This document shows, one piece after another, positions 24,582-33,562 of a stretch of 64,000 nucleotides of DNA (the stretch's first letter is position 1; each line of letters starts with the position of its first letter). The DNA lies in contig CADARY010000008.1 in the NCBI GenBank assembly GCA_902790375.1, positions 1-64,000 on the forward strand. Reading direction: 5' to 3'. The translations under genes and the position numbers were made by a program. This DNA is from Oscillospiraceae bacterium. GTDB taxonomy: Bacteria; Bacillota; Clostridia; Oscillospirales; Oscillospiraceae. The notes beneath the pieces are model-generated. The model was not told where the DNA came from. It was given only the letters and a program-made list of their open reading frames with translations, and did not search any database.

Positions 24582-24610
24582 AGTATAGAGTAGTTTAACA
24601 TAATTCAATA
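24582..24610 (-). promoter_or_regulatory. Promoter of the minus-strand exopolysaccharide operon
   Basis: On the minus strand TATTGA (24610-24605) and TATACT (24587-24582) with a 17-bp spacer. The transcript would begin near 24575, leaving an unusually long leader of about 140 nt before the start codon at 24436. I see no clear riboswitch in that leader. Confidence 0.6.
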
Positions 24611-24761
24611 TAAAAGGCAACGGTATTCATTAAAAAAAATAGACAATCCTGCAAAACTCCCGAAAGCCTTTTTTTATACGACACTCCCATATCCCCGCTG
24701 CGGCAGGGCGCGGGCCGGGGCTGCCCGGAACAGGCGGCAGGCCCCCGCGAAAAGAAAAAAC

Positions 24762-24790
24762 TTGCGCAAAGCCCGGCGCTGCGATACAAT
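24762..24790 (+). promoter_or_regulatory. Promoter for the TPR-hydrolase operon
   Basis: TTGCGC (24762-24767), 17-bp spacer, TACAAT (24785-24790), about 70 bp before the GTG start at 24860. The leader between contains a GCCGCTTCGACAGAAGGGCGGC hairpin-like segment. Confidence 0.65.
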
Positions 24791-24859
24791 AAACGGAAGC
24801 TGTCCGCCGCTTCGACAGAAGGGCGGCGGCCTTTCATTCTGTGTACAGAGGGTTTTGCT

Positions 24860-26212
24860 GTGACAAGGAAAGGTAGAAGAATACTGGCGTTTGTGCTTCT
24901 GCTCACGGTGCTGCTGCTGGGGGCGCTGGTCGCGTGGCGTTTTCTGCGCACACGGCAGCGGCAGGCGGCGCTCGGCCGGGCGGAGGCCTTCTATACCGCC
25001 GGAGACTATGCGGCCGCGCGGGACGTGTTCCTCTCTCTCGGGCTCGGGGAGCGGGCGCGGGACTGCGACGAGCAGCTTGTGATCGAGGAGAAGAAAACGG
25101 AATACCGGGCGGCGGAGAGCCTTTTGCAGACGGGGGACTATCTCGGCGCGAAGGAGGCCTTTCTTGCCCTCGGCGATTTTGAGGACGCGGCGCAGCGGGC
25201 GCAGGAGTGCGACTTCCGGCGGGCCGAGCGTTATGCCGAAGACGACCGCCATGCCGAGGCGATCTCCCTGCTGGGCACGCTCCCGGACTATCCCGGGGCG
25301 AAGGCGCTGCTGGAGAGCTGCCGCGAGACCCTCTATCAGCGGGCGCTGGAGGCGACCTACGCCTGCCGTCTGGACGAGGCGGTGCGGCGCTGGGGAGAGC
25401 TTGGCGACTACAAAGACAGCGAAAGCCTGAGGCAGCGCTGCCTGAATCGCATCGTCGCCATGAACGAGGCGCCGGAGGAGCCGGTGCGCTACTCGGAATA
25501 CGCGGGCTATGACCTCGGCAAGGGCGTCCTGTATTATCACCGCCTGGGGCTCATCTATGTCCCGAAGGACGCGGGGCCTGAGACCAGGTGCATGATCTTC
25601 TACCCCGGCGGCTATGATGAAGCGCTGGCCAACAACTATCTCACCGAATACATTTACAGCCCGGACCCGCCCAACGCCATCATGCTCCTCTGCTACGCCA
25701 ACGGCTTCGGCCACGAGGCGGACAAGGTGGAGGACTCCTGGCGCACCCTCGAGCAGGCGGCGCTGGAGAATAACGTCTTCCTGCACGATCTGGTTCTGTG
25801 CGGGGCCAGCATGGGCGCATACACCGCCTGTCAGGGCGCGGCGATCCTCTATGAAAACTACGGTGTGCGCACCAGGGCGGTCATGACCTTTGACGCGGGC
25901 ATGCACTGGGAGATGGACGGGCACACCCTGACGCCGACCCAGTGCGACAGCACGGCGAAAGCCGGAACGCTTTTTTATCTGTTTGAATTCGGCGGCGTGG
26001 GCATGAACAAGCGGGCCATCGAGCTCATGGTGGCCCACGGCAACAATGTCACGGTGGTCGAGTGCGCCGGCGGCGGACACTACGGCATCATCACCGACGC
26101 CATGGAATACGGCATGCTCGATTGGGTCCTCGGCAGGGGAGAGCGGCCTGTCAACAGCAATTATACCTATTACCCCCTGGATAAGAATTCCACCTATCCC
26201 TACGGAGTATAA
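24860..26212 (+). CDS. Membrane-anchored TPR-like repeats fused to an alpha/beta hydrolase
   Basis: A 450-residue protein: one N-terminal membrane segment (about 7-28), several TPR-like helical repeats (about 35-200; AGDYAAARDVFLSLG, TGDYLGAKEAFLALGDFEDA, LGDYKDSESL) and a C-terminal alpha/beta hydrolase domain (about 225-430). The latter has a nucleophile elbow CGASMGAY and a late GGGHYG that could supply the catalytic His. No family-level substrate can be assigned. It starts with GTG at 24860 (AGAGGG upstream) and is followed 3 bp later by a membrane metallophosphoesterase, so they form an operon. Confidence 0.75.
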   Translation: MTRKGRRILAFVLLLTVLLLGALVAWRFLRTRQRQAALGRAEAFYTAGDYAAARDVFLSLGLGERARDCDEQLVIEEKKTEYRAAESLLQTGDYLGAKEAFLALGDFEDAAQRAQECDFRRAERYAEDDRHAEAISLLGTLPDYPGAKALLESCRETLYQRALEATYACRLDEAVRRWGELGDYKDSESLRQRCLNRIVAMNEAPEEPVRYSEYAGYDLGKGVLYYHRLGLIYVPKDAGPETRCMIFYPGGYDEALANNYLTEYIYSPDPPNAIMLLCYANGFGHEADKVEDSWRTLEQAALENNVFLHDLVLCGASMGAYTACQGAAILYENYGVRTRAVMTFDAGMHWEMDGHTLTPTQCDSTAKAGTLFYLFEFGGVGMNKRAIELMVAHGNNVTVVECAGGGHYGIITDAMEYGMLDWVLGRGERPVNSNYTYYPLDKNSTYPYGV

Positions 26213-26215
26213 CAG

Positions 26216-28282
26216 ATGAAAAGCAAGAATAACGGCGCTGAAAAACGAATTGAAGAATTCGCCGATCTGTTCCTGAACACGCTGGATTACAGCCCGGCCT
26301 TTGCCGAGGCGAACGACAGGATACGCGCGGCGCTTCGGGAGAAGGCAAAGGAGCTGTCCTTTGAAGAGCTGGCCGAAAGCTGCGGCAGTCTTGAAAAGAT
26401 GGCGGCTCTCGCGGGCTACAGCGCGCAGGACGTGAAGGCCTGGCGCGGCAGCGGGACGGCGCTGGACACGGACACCCTGAGAAGGGAGCTTCGCATCCAG
26501 CAGCGCCGGATTTATGGGATTGCCCTGCTGCTCACCGCGGCGATCAGCGAGGCCGTCTGGGCGGTGTTCAACGCCGTCCATCGCAATTCCGAGCTGCCCC
26601 TTTCCGTCGCCCTTGTCCTTTTGCTGCTGGCGGGCGCGTGGGCTGTATACCGGAAATACAGGAGGGGACTTCGCGAGGGGCAAAGCCTCAGCGCCCCGGC
26701 CTATCAGAAGGTGTGCCAGCTGTCGGACCTGTACCTGAAACGGCTGTTGCACGCCATTGCCCTCTTTGTCGCGGCCCTGGCGCTTTTCGCAGGATTGGAG
26801 CTGTGCTTCTATTTCTTCGGCAATTCCAAGGCAGCCGAGCTCGGGGAGAACATAGGCGCGAACCTGCTGGCGATACAGCTGCCGCTGTATCTGCTGCTCA
26901 AAAACATCCTCGGCGTGCGCCTCGCGCGCAGCTATGCCGTCCTCGGCAAGGAAGAGCGCGCCGACCGGCATCTGTTCTGCATGGAGGTTTTTGCGCTTTT
27001 CTACTGGGGCTCGGTGCTGACGGCGGGCGTCGTGCTGCGCGGCAGGCTTCTCTATCCGGCAAACTTTTTCATCGTCGCGGGCGTCGTTTTTCTGCTTCTC
27101 GTGATCGCCTATGATCTGACGCTCAGAAAACGCATCACAAACCAGAACATCGTGTTCAGCCGCCGCCGCGCCGCCCTGTGGACCGCGGCCGCCGTCGTCG
27201 TGCTGGCCTTCGCCTTCATGAACCGCGACACCTGGTTTACCCAGCCGTACATCAATTCCGTCCCGGTCGTAAGCCGCACGACCGTCCCCATCGAGTACGA
27301 TGATGAGACGGGCGTCTATACCCTCACGGCGGCGCAGGGGGACTTCAAAATCCTGCACCTCACGGACATCCACCTCGGAAACTCCCTCTATTCCTACTGG
27401 AAGGATATCAAGGCGCTCGAGGCCTGCTATGCGGAGATCTCCCATACGAAGCCGGATCTTGTCGTCGTCACGGGAGATCTGTGCTTCCCGCTCGGCATCA
27501 TGTCCATGTCGCTCAACAACTCCGCCCCGGTCTATCAGTTTGCCGCCTTCATGCGCAATACCGGCGTCCCCTGGGCCTTCACCTACGGCAACCACGACAC
27601 CGAGAGCATCGCCTCCATGAACCGGATGGAGCTGAACGAGGTGTATAAGTCCCTCTCCTTCAAAACCTCCGGAAACCTGCTCTATCCCTATGTGCAGCCG
27701 GGGATCACCGGGCGCAATAACCAGCTTATCGAGCTGCGAAACGCAGACGGCAGCCTCAACACCGCGCTCTTCCTGCTCGATTCCAACGCCTATACCGGCG
27801 AGGGGATCAACGTCTATGACTACATTCACGACGATCAGGTGGACTGGTACGCTTCCCAGGTCGAGCGTCTGAACAGGGAGGCGGGGCGCGTCGTACCGTC
27901 GCTGATCTTCTTCCATATCCCGCTGCAGCAGTATCGCACAGCCTATCAGCTTTACCAGGCGGGCAGCGACGAGGTGACGTACTTCTTCGGTGAAAATGAG
28001 GAGAAGATGATCGACACGGTCTGCTGCTCCGACTATCCCAGCGCGCTCTTTGACCGCATCCTCGCGCTCGGCAGCACCACCGGCACCTTCTGCGGGCACG
28101 ATCATTACAACAACATGTCCCTGGAGTACAAGGGCGTCCGCCTCACCTACGGCATGAGCATCGACTATCTGGCCATGCCGGGCATCGAGCACGACACTGC
28201 CCAGCGCGGCGCGGAGCTGATCACCATCCACCCCGACGCGAGCTGGGACCTGAGGCAGATTCCGCTTACGTCGATCACGTAA
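26216..28282 (+). CDS. Polytopic membrane protein with C-terminal metallophosphoesterase domain
   Basis: A 688-residue protein. Residues 1-95 are soluble and helical; about 95-345 contain seven or eight membrane segments; about 375-688 form a calcineurin-type phosphoesterase with LHLTDIHLG, VTGDLCFP, YGNHDTES, FFHIPLQQY and GHDHYNN. The enzyme half probably faces outward, anchored by the membrane part. Substrate unknown. It starts 3 bp after the TPR-hydrolase stop, with a weak ribosome site within that stop region, so the two are likely co-translated. Confidence 0.82.
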   Translation: MKSKNNGAEKRIEEFADLFLNTLDYSPAFAEANDRIRAALREKAKELSFEELAESCGSLEKMAALAGYSAQDVKAWRGSGTALDTDTLRRELRIQQRRIYGIALLLTAAISEAVWAVFNAVHRNSELPLSVALVLLLLAGAWAVYRKYRRGLREGQSLSAPAYQKVCQLSDLYLKRLLHAIALFVAALALFAGLELCFYFFGNSKAAELGENIGANLLAIQLPLYLLLKNILGVRLARSYAVLGKEERADRHLFCMEVFALFYWGSVLTAGVVLRGRLLYPANFFIVAGVVFLLLVIAYDLTLRKRITNQNIVFSRRRAALWTAAAVVVLAFAFMNRDTWFTQPYINSVPVVSRTTVPIEYDDETGVYTLTAAQGDFKILHLTDIHLGNSLYSYWKDIKALEACYAEISHTKPDLVVVTGDLCFPLGIMSMSLNNSAPVYQFAAFMRNTGVPWAFTYGNHDTESIASMNRMELNEVYKSLSFKTSGNLLYPYVQPGITGRNNQLIELRNADGSLNTALFLLDSNAYTGEGINVYDYIHDDQVDWYASQVERLNREAGRVVPSLIFFHIPLQQYRTAYQLYQAGSDEVTYFFGENEEKMIDTVCCSDYPSALFDRILALGSTTGTFCGHDHYNNMSLEYKGVRLTYGMSIDYLAMPGIEHDTAQRGAELITIHPDASWDLRQIPLTSIT

Positions 28283-28394
28283 GCGCTCCGGTCAATGCGC
28301 GCCGGTGACCGAGGTCACCGGCAAGCAAGGATCGCGTCACACGTTTCTCGCGCGTCGCGGTGGCGCGGCTATCCGTATTCTCCGAAAACAGCAG

Positions 28395-28425
28395 CAGCGC
28401 CGCACGGTTCATTCGTGCGGCGCTG
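28395..28425. terminator. Bidirectional terminator-like hairpin between convergent genes
   Basis: A 12-bp perfect inverted repeat (28395-28406 with 28414-28425, loop 7 nt). A second shorter one (GCCGGTGACC with GGTCACCGGC) lies at about 28302-28324. Together they sit between the rightward phosphoesterase and leftward cysS. Confidence 0.6.
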
Positions 28426-28448
28426 TACTTATCTACCCGAAAGGCCTG

Positions 28449-28706
28449 TCAAATTCTTTTCCACTTGGCTCCGTGGGGAATGTCAGTCACTTCGATGCCC
28501 GCGGCCTTGAGCTCCTCGCGGATGCGGTCGGCCTCGGCAAAGTTTTTGGCCTTCTTGGCGTCCTGGCGTGCGCGGATCTTCGCCTCCACATCGGCATCGG
28601 CCTCGCCGGACTCGGAGATGATGGTGAACTCCCCGGCCACAACCTGCTGGCGCTTGAGCTCCTCGCGCCTGGCGGCGGCCTTTTCAATCAGGCTCAGTCC
28701 AAGCAC
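28449..28706 (-). pseudogene. cysS: cysS, C-terminal fragment after a frameshift
   Basis: An 85-codon frame that continues the cysteinyl-tRNA synthetase reading after the frame is lost upstream. It has the conserved C-terminal helical part (KNFAEADRIREELKAAGIEV) and ends IPHGAKWKRI, the normal end of the enzyme. It overlaps the N-terminal frame by 13 bases. Joined to it, the product would be about 455 residues, the expected size. Either an indel near GGGCTTTTGATACC (minus strand) broke the gene or the sequence contains an error there. Confidence 0.75.
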
Positions 28707-29815
28707 GGTATCAAAAGCCCGTTATCCATGGCGGCGCGGAATTTCTGATCGAGCTCGCTGAAGGCCGCCTCGTCGAACGCCCCGTCCCCGGGCTTGAGGG
28801 CCGCGACGCGGGCGATGAGCTTGTTGTAGGCGCCCTGCGCGTTGTCGAGGTTCTCCCAGGAGAACACCAGGCTCTTGCGGTAGTGGCTCTGGAGGCAGAA
28901 GAAGCGGTAGGCCAGAGGATCATAGCCCTTCTGCTCGAGCAGGGACACGGTCAGAAACTCGCCGCTGGACTTGCTCATTTTCCCGGAAGTGGTGTTCAGG
29001 TGGAGGACATGCATCCAGTATTTCACCCAGGGATGGCCGAGATAGGCCTCGGACTGGGCAATTTCATTGGTGTGGTGGGGGAAGGCGTTGTCAATGCCGC
29101 CGCAGTGGATGTCGATGTTCTCGCCCAGGTGCTTCATGGAAATGCCGGAGCATTCGATGTGCCAGCCGGGATAGCCCACGCCCCAGGGAGAGTCCCACTT
29201 GAGGGCCTGATCCTCGAACTTGGACTTGGTAAACCAGAGCACAAAATCGTTCCTGTTGCGCTTGTTGGTATCCTCCTCCACGCCCTCGCGCACGCCGACG
29301 TTCAGATCCTCCTCCTTGAAGTCGTTGAAGACATAGTACTTTTCCAGCTTCGAGGTATCGAAGTACACGTTGCCGCCGGCAAAGTAGGCGTAGCCCGTGT
29401 CCATGAGCTTTTGGATGATGCGGATGTAATCGTCGATGCAGTGGGTGGCGGGCTCCACCACGTCGGGGGTCTTGATGTTGAGCTTTGCGCAGTCGTCAAA
29501 GAAGGCGTCGGTGTAGTACTGCGCGATCTCCAGCACGCTCTTGTGCTCGCGCCTCGCGCCCTTGAGCATCTTGTCCTCGCCCTCGTCCGCGTCGGAGGTG
29601 AGATGGCCGACGTCGGTGATGTTCATGACGCGCTTGACGTTATAGCCCGTGTAGCGCAGATACTTCTCCAGAATATCCTCCATGATGTAGGAACGGAGAT
29701 TGCCGATGTGCGCGAAGTGGTAGACCGTCGGCCCGCAGGTGTACATCTTGACAAGGCTCGGATCATAGGGGACGAACTCCTCCCGCTTGCGGGAGGCGGA
29801 ATTGTACAGGATCAT
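28694..29815 (-). CDS. cysS: Cysteine--tRNA ligase, N-terminal part (frameshifted)
   Basis: A 373-residue frame covering the catalytic core of cysteinyl-tRNA synthetase, which charges tRNA-Cys in the cytoplasm. It shows MYTCGPTVYHFAHIGN (zinc Cys and HIGH-like motif), the second zinc ligands in WHIECSG, and KMSKSSG. The frame ends early (AMDNGLLIPCLD), while the correct continuation is found in the -1 frame (28449-28706). Normal length is about 460. The start ATG has AAGGAG upstream. It follows pgsA in the leftward operon. The enzyme is essential and no other copy is in the window, so an assembly or sequencing indel is the simplest explanation. Confidence 0.85.
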   Translation of the reverse strand: MILYNSASRKREEFVPYDPSLVKMYTCGPTVYHFAHIGNLRSYIMEDILEKYLRYTGYNVKRVMNITDVGHLTSDADEGEDKMLKGARREHKSVLEIAQYYTDAFFDDCAKLNIKTPDVVEPATHCIDDYIRIIQKLMDTGYAYFAGGNVYFDTSKLEKYYVFNDFKEEDLNVGVREGVEEDTNKRNRNDFVLWFTKSKFEDQALKWDSPWGVGYPGWHIECSGISMKHLGENIDIHCGGIDNAFPHHTNEIAQSEAYLGHPWVKYWMHVLHLNTTSGKMSKSSGEFLTVSLLEQKGYDPLAYRFFCLQSHYRKSLVFSWENLDNAQGAYNKLIARVAALKPGDGAFDEAAFSELDQKFRAAMDNGLLIPCLD

Positions 29816-29841
29816 GTGACATTACTCCTTTTATATGCCGT

Positions 29842-29917
29842 ACGGGCCGATGCCCTCATCGGCCCGTGAATTTGCAAATCGTCAGGGCTTCGGTTCGATC
29901 CGGGGATCGAACCCCGG
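29842..29917. repeat. Hairpins between pgsA and cysS
   Basis: Three perfect inverted repeats: 29842-29852 with 29857-29867 (11 bp, 4-nt loop); GGTTCGATC with GATCGAACC (29892-29900, 29905-29913); and CCGGGG with CCCCGG (29900-29905, 29912-29917). The last two overlap and cannot form together. They lie in the 111-bp gap upstream of cysS on the minus strand. The CGGGCCGATGA motif also appears near 19806 and 42280, so the first may be a repeated palindrome. Confidence 0.6.
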
Positions 29918-29926
29918 GAACACCGA

Positions 29927-30448
29927 TCAATCGGCATCTTTGAATACAGACCAGTTTTTAATAAAGTATTCCACGCCGGAATAGACGGTGGTGATGAGGA
30001 TGACGGCGGTGACAAAGAGGTTCAGCTCCGGGTACTCGCGAAAGACGATCAGAAAGCACAGCCCGATCATCGTGCAGGTGGTCTTCACCTTGCCGGACCA
30101 GGCCGCGGCGATGACATGCTGCCGCTCCGCCGCCACAAGGCGCAGACCCGACACGGCAAACTCGCGGAAGAGGATGATGGCGACGGCCCAGCCGGGCATC
30201 TGCCCCTTTTCCACCAGAAAGCACATGCACGAGAGCACCAGCATCTTGTCCGCCAGCGGGTCCATGAACTTGCCGAAGTTGGAGATCTGATTGTAATGCC
30301 GGGCAATATAGCCGTCCAGCAGATCGCTGAGACTGGCAAGGATAAAGACGACGACGGCCGGGATGCGCAGATCCAGATAGGCCAGCACCATAAACACGGG
30401 AATCAGAATAACGCGCAGCATGGTGATCTTGTTGGCAGTGGTGTTCAT
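29927..30448 (-). CDS. pgsA: CDP-diacylglycerol--glycerol-3-phosphate 3-phosphatidyltransferase
   Basis: A 173-residue membrane enzyme that makes phosphatidylglycerol phosphate from CDP-diacylglycerol and glycerol 3-phosphate. The CDP-alcohol phosphatidyltransferase signature is complete: DLLDGYIARHYNQISNFGKF followed by MDPLADK. About five membrane segments. The start overlaps the rimO stop by one base (TAATG), and the order recA-recX-rimO-pgsA is a common Firmicutes arrangement. Confidence 0.93.
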   Translation of the reverse strand: MNTTANKITMLRVILIPVFMVLAYLDLRIPAVVVFILASLSDLLDGYIARHYNQISNFGKFMDPLADKMLVLSCMCFLVEKGQMPGWAVAIILFREFAVSGLRLVAAERQHVIAAAWSGKVKTTCTMIGLCFLIVFREYPELNLFVTAVILITTVYSGVEYFIKNWSVFKDAD

Positions 30449-31782
30449 TACGCTCCCCCCTTCAGCCGGCCGTAGAGCAGCCCGTCCTCCGTACTTTCGA
30501 TCAAAACCTCCTGCAGCTCGCCCTCACGGCCGGGACCGGCGTAGAGCACCTGTCCGTCGATATCCGGCGAGTCGGCATAGCTGCGGCCCACATACAGGCC
30601 GCTCTCCTCATCGAAGCCCTCGCACAGCACGTCGAGGGTTTTCCCCACAAGGCTCCGACAGAAATCCTCCATGATGGGCGCCTGCAGCTCGAGGATCAGA
30701 TCGGCGCGGCACCGGGCCTCCTCAAAGTCCACATGCTCCATCTCCGCCGCGGGCGTGCCCTCCTCCGGGGAGAAGGGGAAGACGCCGACGCGCTCAATGC
30801 GCGCCTCGCGCAGAAAGCCGCACAGCTCCTCAAATTCCGCCTCCCCCTCGCCGGGGAGACCGGCGATGAGACTCGTGCGCAGCACAAGACCGGGGATGCG
30901 CGAGCGCAGGGCTTTGAAGAGCCTGCGGATATCCGCGCCGGTGCCGCGGCGGTTCATGCGCTTCAGGATACCGTCGTTGATGTGCTGGATGGGGATATCC
31001 AGATACTTGACGATCTTGGGATTCGAGGCGATCTCCTCGATCAGCTCGTCGTCAAACTGGTCTACATATAGATAATGCAGGCGCAGCCATTCGACCCCCT
31101 CGATTTCCGAGAGCCTTCGGCAGAGCTCCGCCAGAGAGCGCCTGCCGTAGAGATCGACGCCGTAGCGGGTGATGTCCTGGGCGATGACGATGAGCTCCTT
31201 TGCCCCGTGCGCCGCAAGATCCCGCGCCTCCTCGAGGATGTTCTCCATGCTCCGCGAGCGGTATCGGCCCCGGATGAAGGGAATGGCGCAGAAGGCGCAG
31301 AAGTTGTTGCAGCCCTCCGCAATGCGCAGGTAGGCCCAGCCCGGCCCGGTGGTGACCACGCGGGGGATCTCATCCACCGGCGCGCTCTGATCGCCGAAGA
31401 GGCTGAGAGAGCGCTTTTCCATCACGGCGTTTGCCGCCGCCACGATGTCCTTGAAGCTCCCCACGCCGAGCACGGCGTCGATCTCCGGCAGCTCCTGCAA
31501 AATGGAGTCCCGATAGCGCTCGGCAAGACAGCCCGTCACGATGAGGCCGCCGAGCTTCCCGTCCTTTTTCAGCTCCGCCATTTCGAGGATGCTGTCGATG
31601 GCCTCGCTCTTGGCGGCGTCGATGAAGCCGCAGGTATTGACGATGACGAGGTCGGCCCCCTCCGGGTCCGGGACCAGGGTGAAGCCCGCCTCACTCATCA
31701 GGTAAAGCATCTGCTCGCTGTTGACCAGGTTTTTGGCGCAGCCCAGCGAGATCATTGCAAAGCTTTTTTCCATGTTATTCAT
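30448..31782 (-). CDS. rimO: Ribosomal protein S12 methylthiotransferase
   Basis: A 444-residue radical SAM enzyme that adds a methylthio group to an aspartate of ribosomal protein S12. The N-terminal UPF0004 domain has ISLGCAKNLVNSE and VNTCGFIDAAK (first Fe-S cluster), the radical SAM cluster is in CNNFCAFCAIP, and a TRAM domain closes the protein (about 375-440). SLGCAKNLVDS-type start and CAIP favour RimO over MiaB. Start may be either of two ATGs three codons apart; it overlaps recX. Confidence 0.93.
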   Translation of the reverse strand: MNNMEKSFAMISLGCAKNLVNSEQMLYLMSEAGFTLVPDPEGADLVIVNTCGFIDAAKSEAIDSILEMAELKKDGKLGGLIVTGCLAERYRDSILQELPEIDAVLGVGSFKDIVAAANAVMEKRSLSLFGDQSAPVDEIPRVVTTGPGWAYLRIAEGCNNFCAFCAIPFIRGRYRSRSMENILEEARDLAAHGAKELIVIAQDITRYGVDLYGRRSLAELCRRLSEIEGVEWLRLHYLYVDQFDDELIEEIASNPKIVKYLDIPIQHINDGILKRMNRRGTGADIRRLFKALRSRIPGLVLRTSLIAGLPGEGEAEFEELCGFLREARIERVGVFPFSPEEGTPAAEMEHVDFEEARCRADLILELQAPIMEDFCRSLVGKTLDVLCEGFDEESGLYVGRSYADSPDIDGQVLYAGPGREGELQEVLIESTEDGLLYGRLKGGA

Positions 31783-32386
31783 CCTCCAAAGAGGTTTGAA
31801 AGCGTGCCAGCGCGGCGCGGATCTCCTCCCCGCCGTAGCCCCGGCGAAAGAGCGCGGCGCTGAGCCTCCTGACCGCGTCCCGGTCTTCGGGGTCCTTCAG
31901 GCGCTGGGCGATGAAGCGGTCAAGCTTCTCCGTGCTCTCCGGCATGGCGGAGAGCGCCTCGTCCCGGAGCTCCCGCGGGATGCCGCGGCGCAGAAGCTCC
32001 TGCCGGATATGCCCCTCGCCGTAGCCCTTGGCGGCGTAATGCCGGACGATGGCGGCGGCGTAGCTTTCCTCGTTTATCAGCCCGCGCTCCGTGATCCAGG
32101 AGACGCAGCAGTCCGCGGTCTGCTCGTCAAAGCCCTTCTCCCGAAGCTTCTTTCCGAGCTCCTTTGCCGACATCTGCCGCCGGGAGACAAGCTGCAGGGC
32201 CTTTTCCCGGGCAAGGGCGCGCCGCGCCTGCGTCTGCAGCGTTTGCAGGGCCTCAAAGTCCAGCTCCCGCCCGCGAAAAAGCCGCAGCTCCGTCACTACG
32301 CCGAGGGTGGCGCGGATCTCCCCGCCGTCGTCAAGGCAGACGGTGACATGCTCGGGCGAGGTCTGTCTCAGGGAAGTGATCAGCAT
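31775..32386 (-). CDS. recX: Regulatory protein RecX
   Basis: A 203-residue, charged, all-helical protein of the RecX family, with three tandem three-helix repeats (e.g. MSAKELGKKLREKGFDEQT, LINEESYAAAIVRHYAAKG). RecX binds RecA filaments and limits recombinase activity. It follows recA by 8 bp on the minus strand and overlaps rimO by 8 bases, the usual neighbourhood. Confidence 0.9.
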   Translation of the reverse strand: MLITSLRQTSPEHVTVCLDDGGEIRATLGVVTELRLFRGRELDFEALQTLQTQARRALAREKALQLVSRRQMSAKELGKKLREKGFDEQTADCCVSWITERGLINEESYAAAIVRHYAAKGYGEGHIRQELLRRGIPRELRDEALSAMPESTEKLDRFIAQRLKDPEDRDAVRRLSAALFRRGYGGEEIRAALARFQTSLEDE

Positions 32387-32394
32387 CGAGGGGC

Positions 32395-33513
32395 TCAGTC
32401 CTCTTCAAAGTCCGCCGCGCTCACATCCACCGCAGGGGCGGCGGCAGTACGGCCGGAAGCCATCGCTGCCTTCATGGCCTGGGGGCTCATGAGCTTATGG
32501 GCGTTGTCGCGGATCTCCTGCTCGATCCGGTCGCAGACCTCGGGGTTATCCGCGAGATACTGCTTCACACCGTCGCGGCCCTGGATGCGGTTGCCGTCCA
32601 CGGTGAACCAGGCGCCGGCCTTGTCGATGATCTCCAGCTTTACGCCGAGATCCACGATCTCGCCGATCTTGGAGATGCCCTCGCCGTACATGATGTCGAA
32701 CTCCGCCTCACGGAAGGGGGGCGCGACCTTGTTCTTGACCACCTTGGCGCGGGTGCGGTTGCCCACCATCTCGCCGTTGACCTTGAGGGTCTCGATGCGC
32801 CGCACGTCGATGCGCACGCTCGCGTAGTACTTGAGGGCGAGGCCGCCGGGCGTGGTCTCGGGGTTTCCGTACATGACGCCGATCTTCTGACGCAGCTGGT
32901 TGATGAAGATGACGGTGCAGTTATTCTTGGAGATGGCGCCGGCAAGGCGGCGCATGGCTTGGCTCATGAGACGCGCCAGGGCGCCGACCACGGTGTCGCC
33001 GACCTCCCCCTCAAGCTCAACGCGGGGAATGAGCGCGGCGACGGAGTCGACCACGACCACGTCCACAGCGCCGGAGCGCACCAGGGATTCGGCAATGTCC
33101 AGGGCCTGCTCGCCGGTGTCCGGCTGGGAGATCAGGAGACTGTCGATGTCCACGCCGAGGGCGCGGGCGTAGGCCGGCTCCAGGGCATGCTCCACGTCGA
33201 TGTAGGCCGCGTCGCCCCCGGCCTTCTGGGCCGAGGCCACCGCATGCAGGGCCAGGGTGGTCTTGCCGCTGGCCTCGGGGCCGTAGATCTCCACGATCCT
33301 CCCCTTGGGGATGCCGCCGATGCCGAGGGCCAGATCCAGCGCCAGCGAGCCTGTGGACAGCGCCTCCACATTCACGGAGATATCGTCGCCCAGGCGCATG
33401 ATGGTGCCCTTGCCGTAGTCCTTCTCAATCTTGGCAATCGCGGTCTCCAGGGCTTTTTTCTTATCGGAATTGGCCGGCACGGCAACCGCGGAAGCTTTTT
33501 TCTTTTCAGCCAT
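32395..33513 (-). CDS. recA: Recombinase A
   Basis: A 372-residue protein with all RecA hallmarks: Walker [10 protein letters not shown], Walker [11 protein letters not shown], loop L1/L2 ([35 protein letters not shown]), and ALKYYASVR. It promotes strand exchange and the SOS response. I see no Bacillus-type SOS box (GAAC-N4-GTTC) in the 49 bp between prmC and recA, so SOS control, if any, would act from further upstream. AAGGAGAAAC precedes the ATG. Confidence 0.97.
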   Translation of the reverse strand: MAEKKKASAVAVPANSDKKKALETAIAKIEKDYGKGTIMRLGDDISVNVEALSTGSLALDLALGIGGIPKGRIVEIYGPEASGKTTLALHAVASAQKAGGDAAYIDVEHALEPAYARALGVDIDSLLISQPDTGEQALDIAESLVRSGAVDVVVVDSVAALIPRVELEGEVGDTVVGALARLMSQAMRRLAGAISKNNCTVIFINQLRQKIGVMYGNPETTPGGLALKYYASVRIDVRRIETLKVNGEMVGNRTRAKVVKNKVAPPFREAEFDIMYGEGISKIGEIVDLGVKLEIIDKAGAWFTVDGNRIQGRDGVKQYLADNPEVCDRIEQEIRDNAHKLMSPQAMKAAMASGRTAAAPAVDVSAADFEED

Positions 33514-33562
33514 GTTGTTTCTCCTTACTCTTCACACTCAAAACTCAAAACTGCACACTGTC

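Larger units (their letters stand above)
24437..24859. other. Divergent intergenic region
   Basis: This 423-bp gap separates the leftward exopolysaccharide operon from the rightward hydrolase/phosphoesterase pair. It holds the two promoters listed, the long leader of the leftward transcript, and a GC-rich stretch (about 24685-24750). I see no convincing gene or RNA in it. Confidence 0.6.

Noticed and set aside
24674..28231. Open frame of 1185 codons on the minus strand
   Set aside because: Antisense of the TPR-hydrolase and metallophosphoesterase genes, both of which have clear motifs; low-complexity shadow composition.
28694..28715. Programmed -1 frameshift in cysS
   Set aside because: The site is not a canonical X XXY YYZ heptamer in the zero frame, and programmed shifting in cysS is not known to me; an indel is simpler.
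29888..29920. tRNA gene or remnant (GGTTCGATCC-like T-arm)
   Set aside because: Only palindromic hairpins are present; no acceptor, D-arm, anticodon arm or CCA can be assembled.
29816..29926. T-box leader of cysS
   Set aside because: The gap is too short and contains no T-box consensus or specifier stem.
33514..33562. SOS (LexA/DinR) box before recA
   Set aside because: No GAAC-N4-GTTC or similar palindrome is present in this gap.
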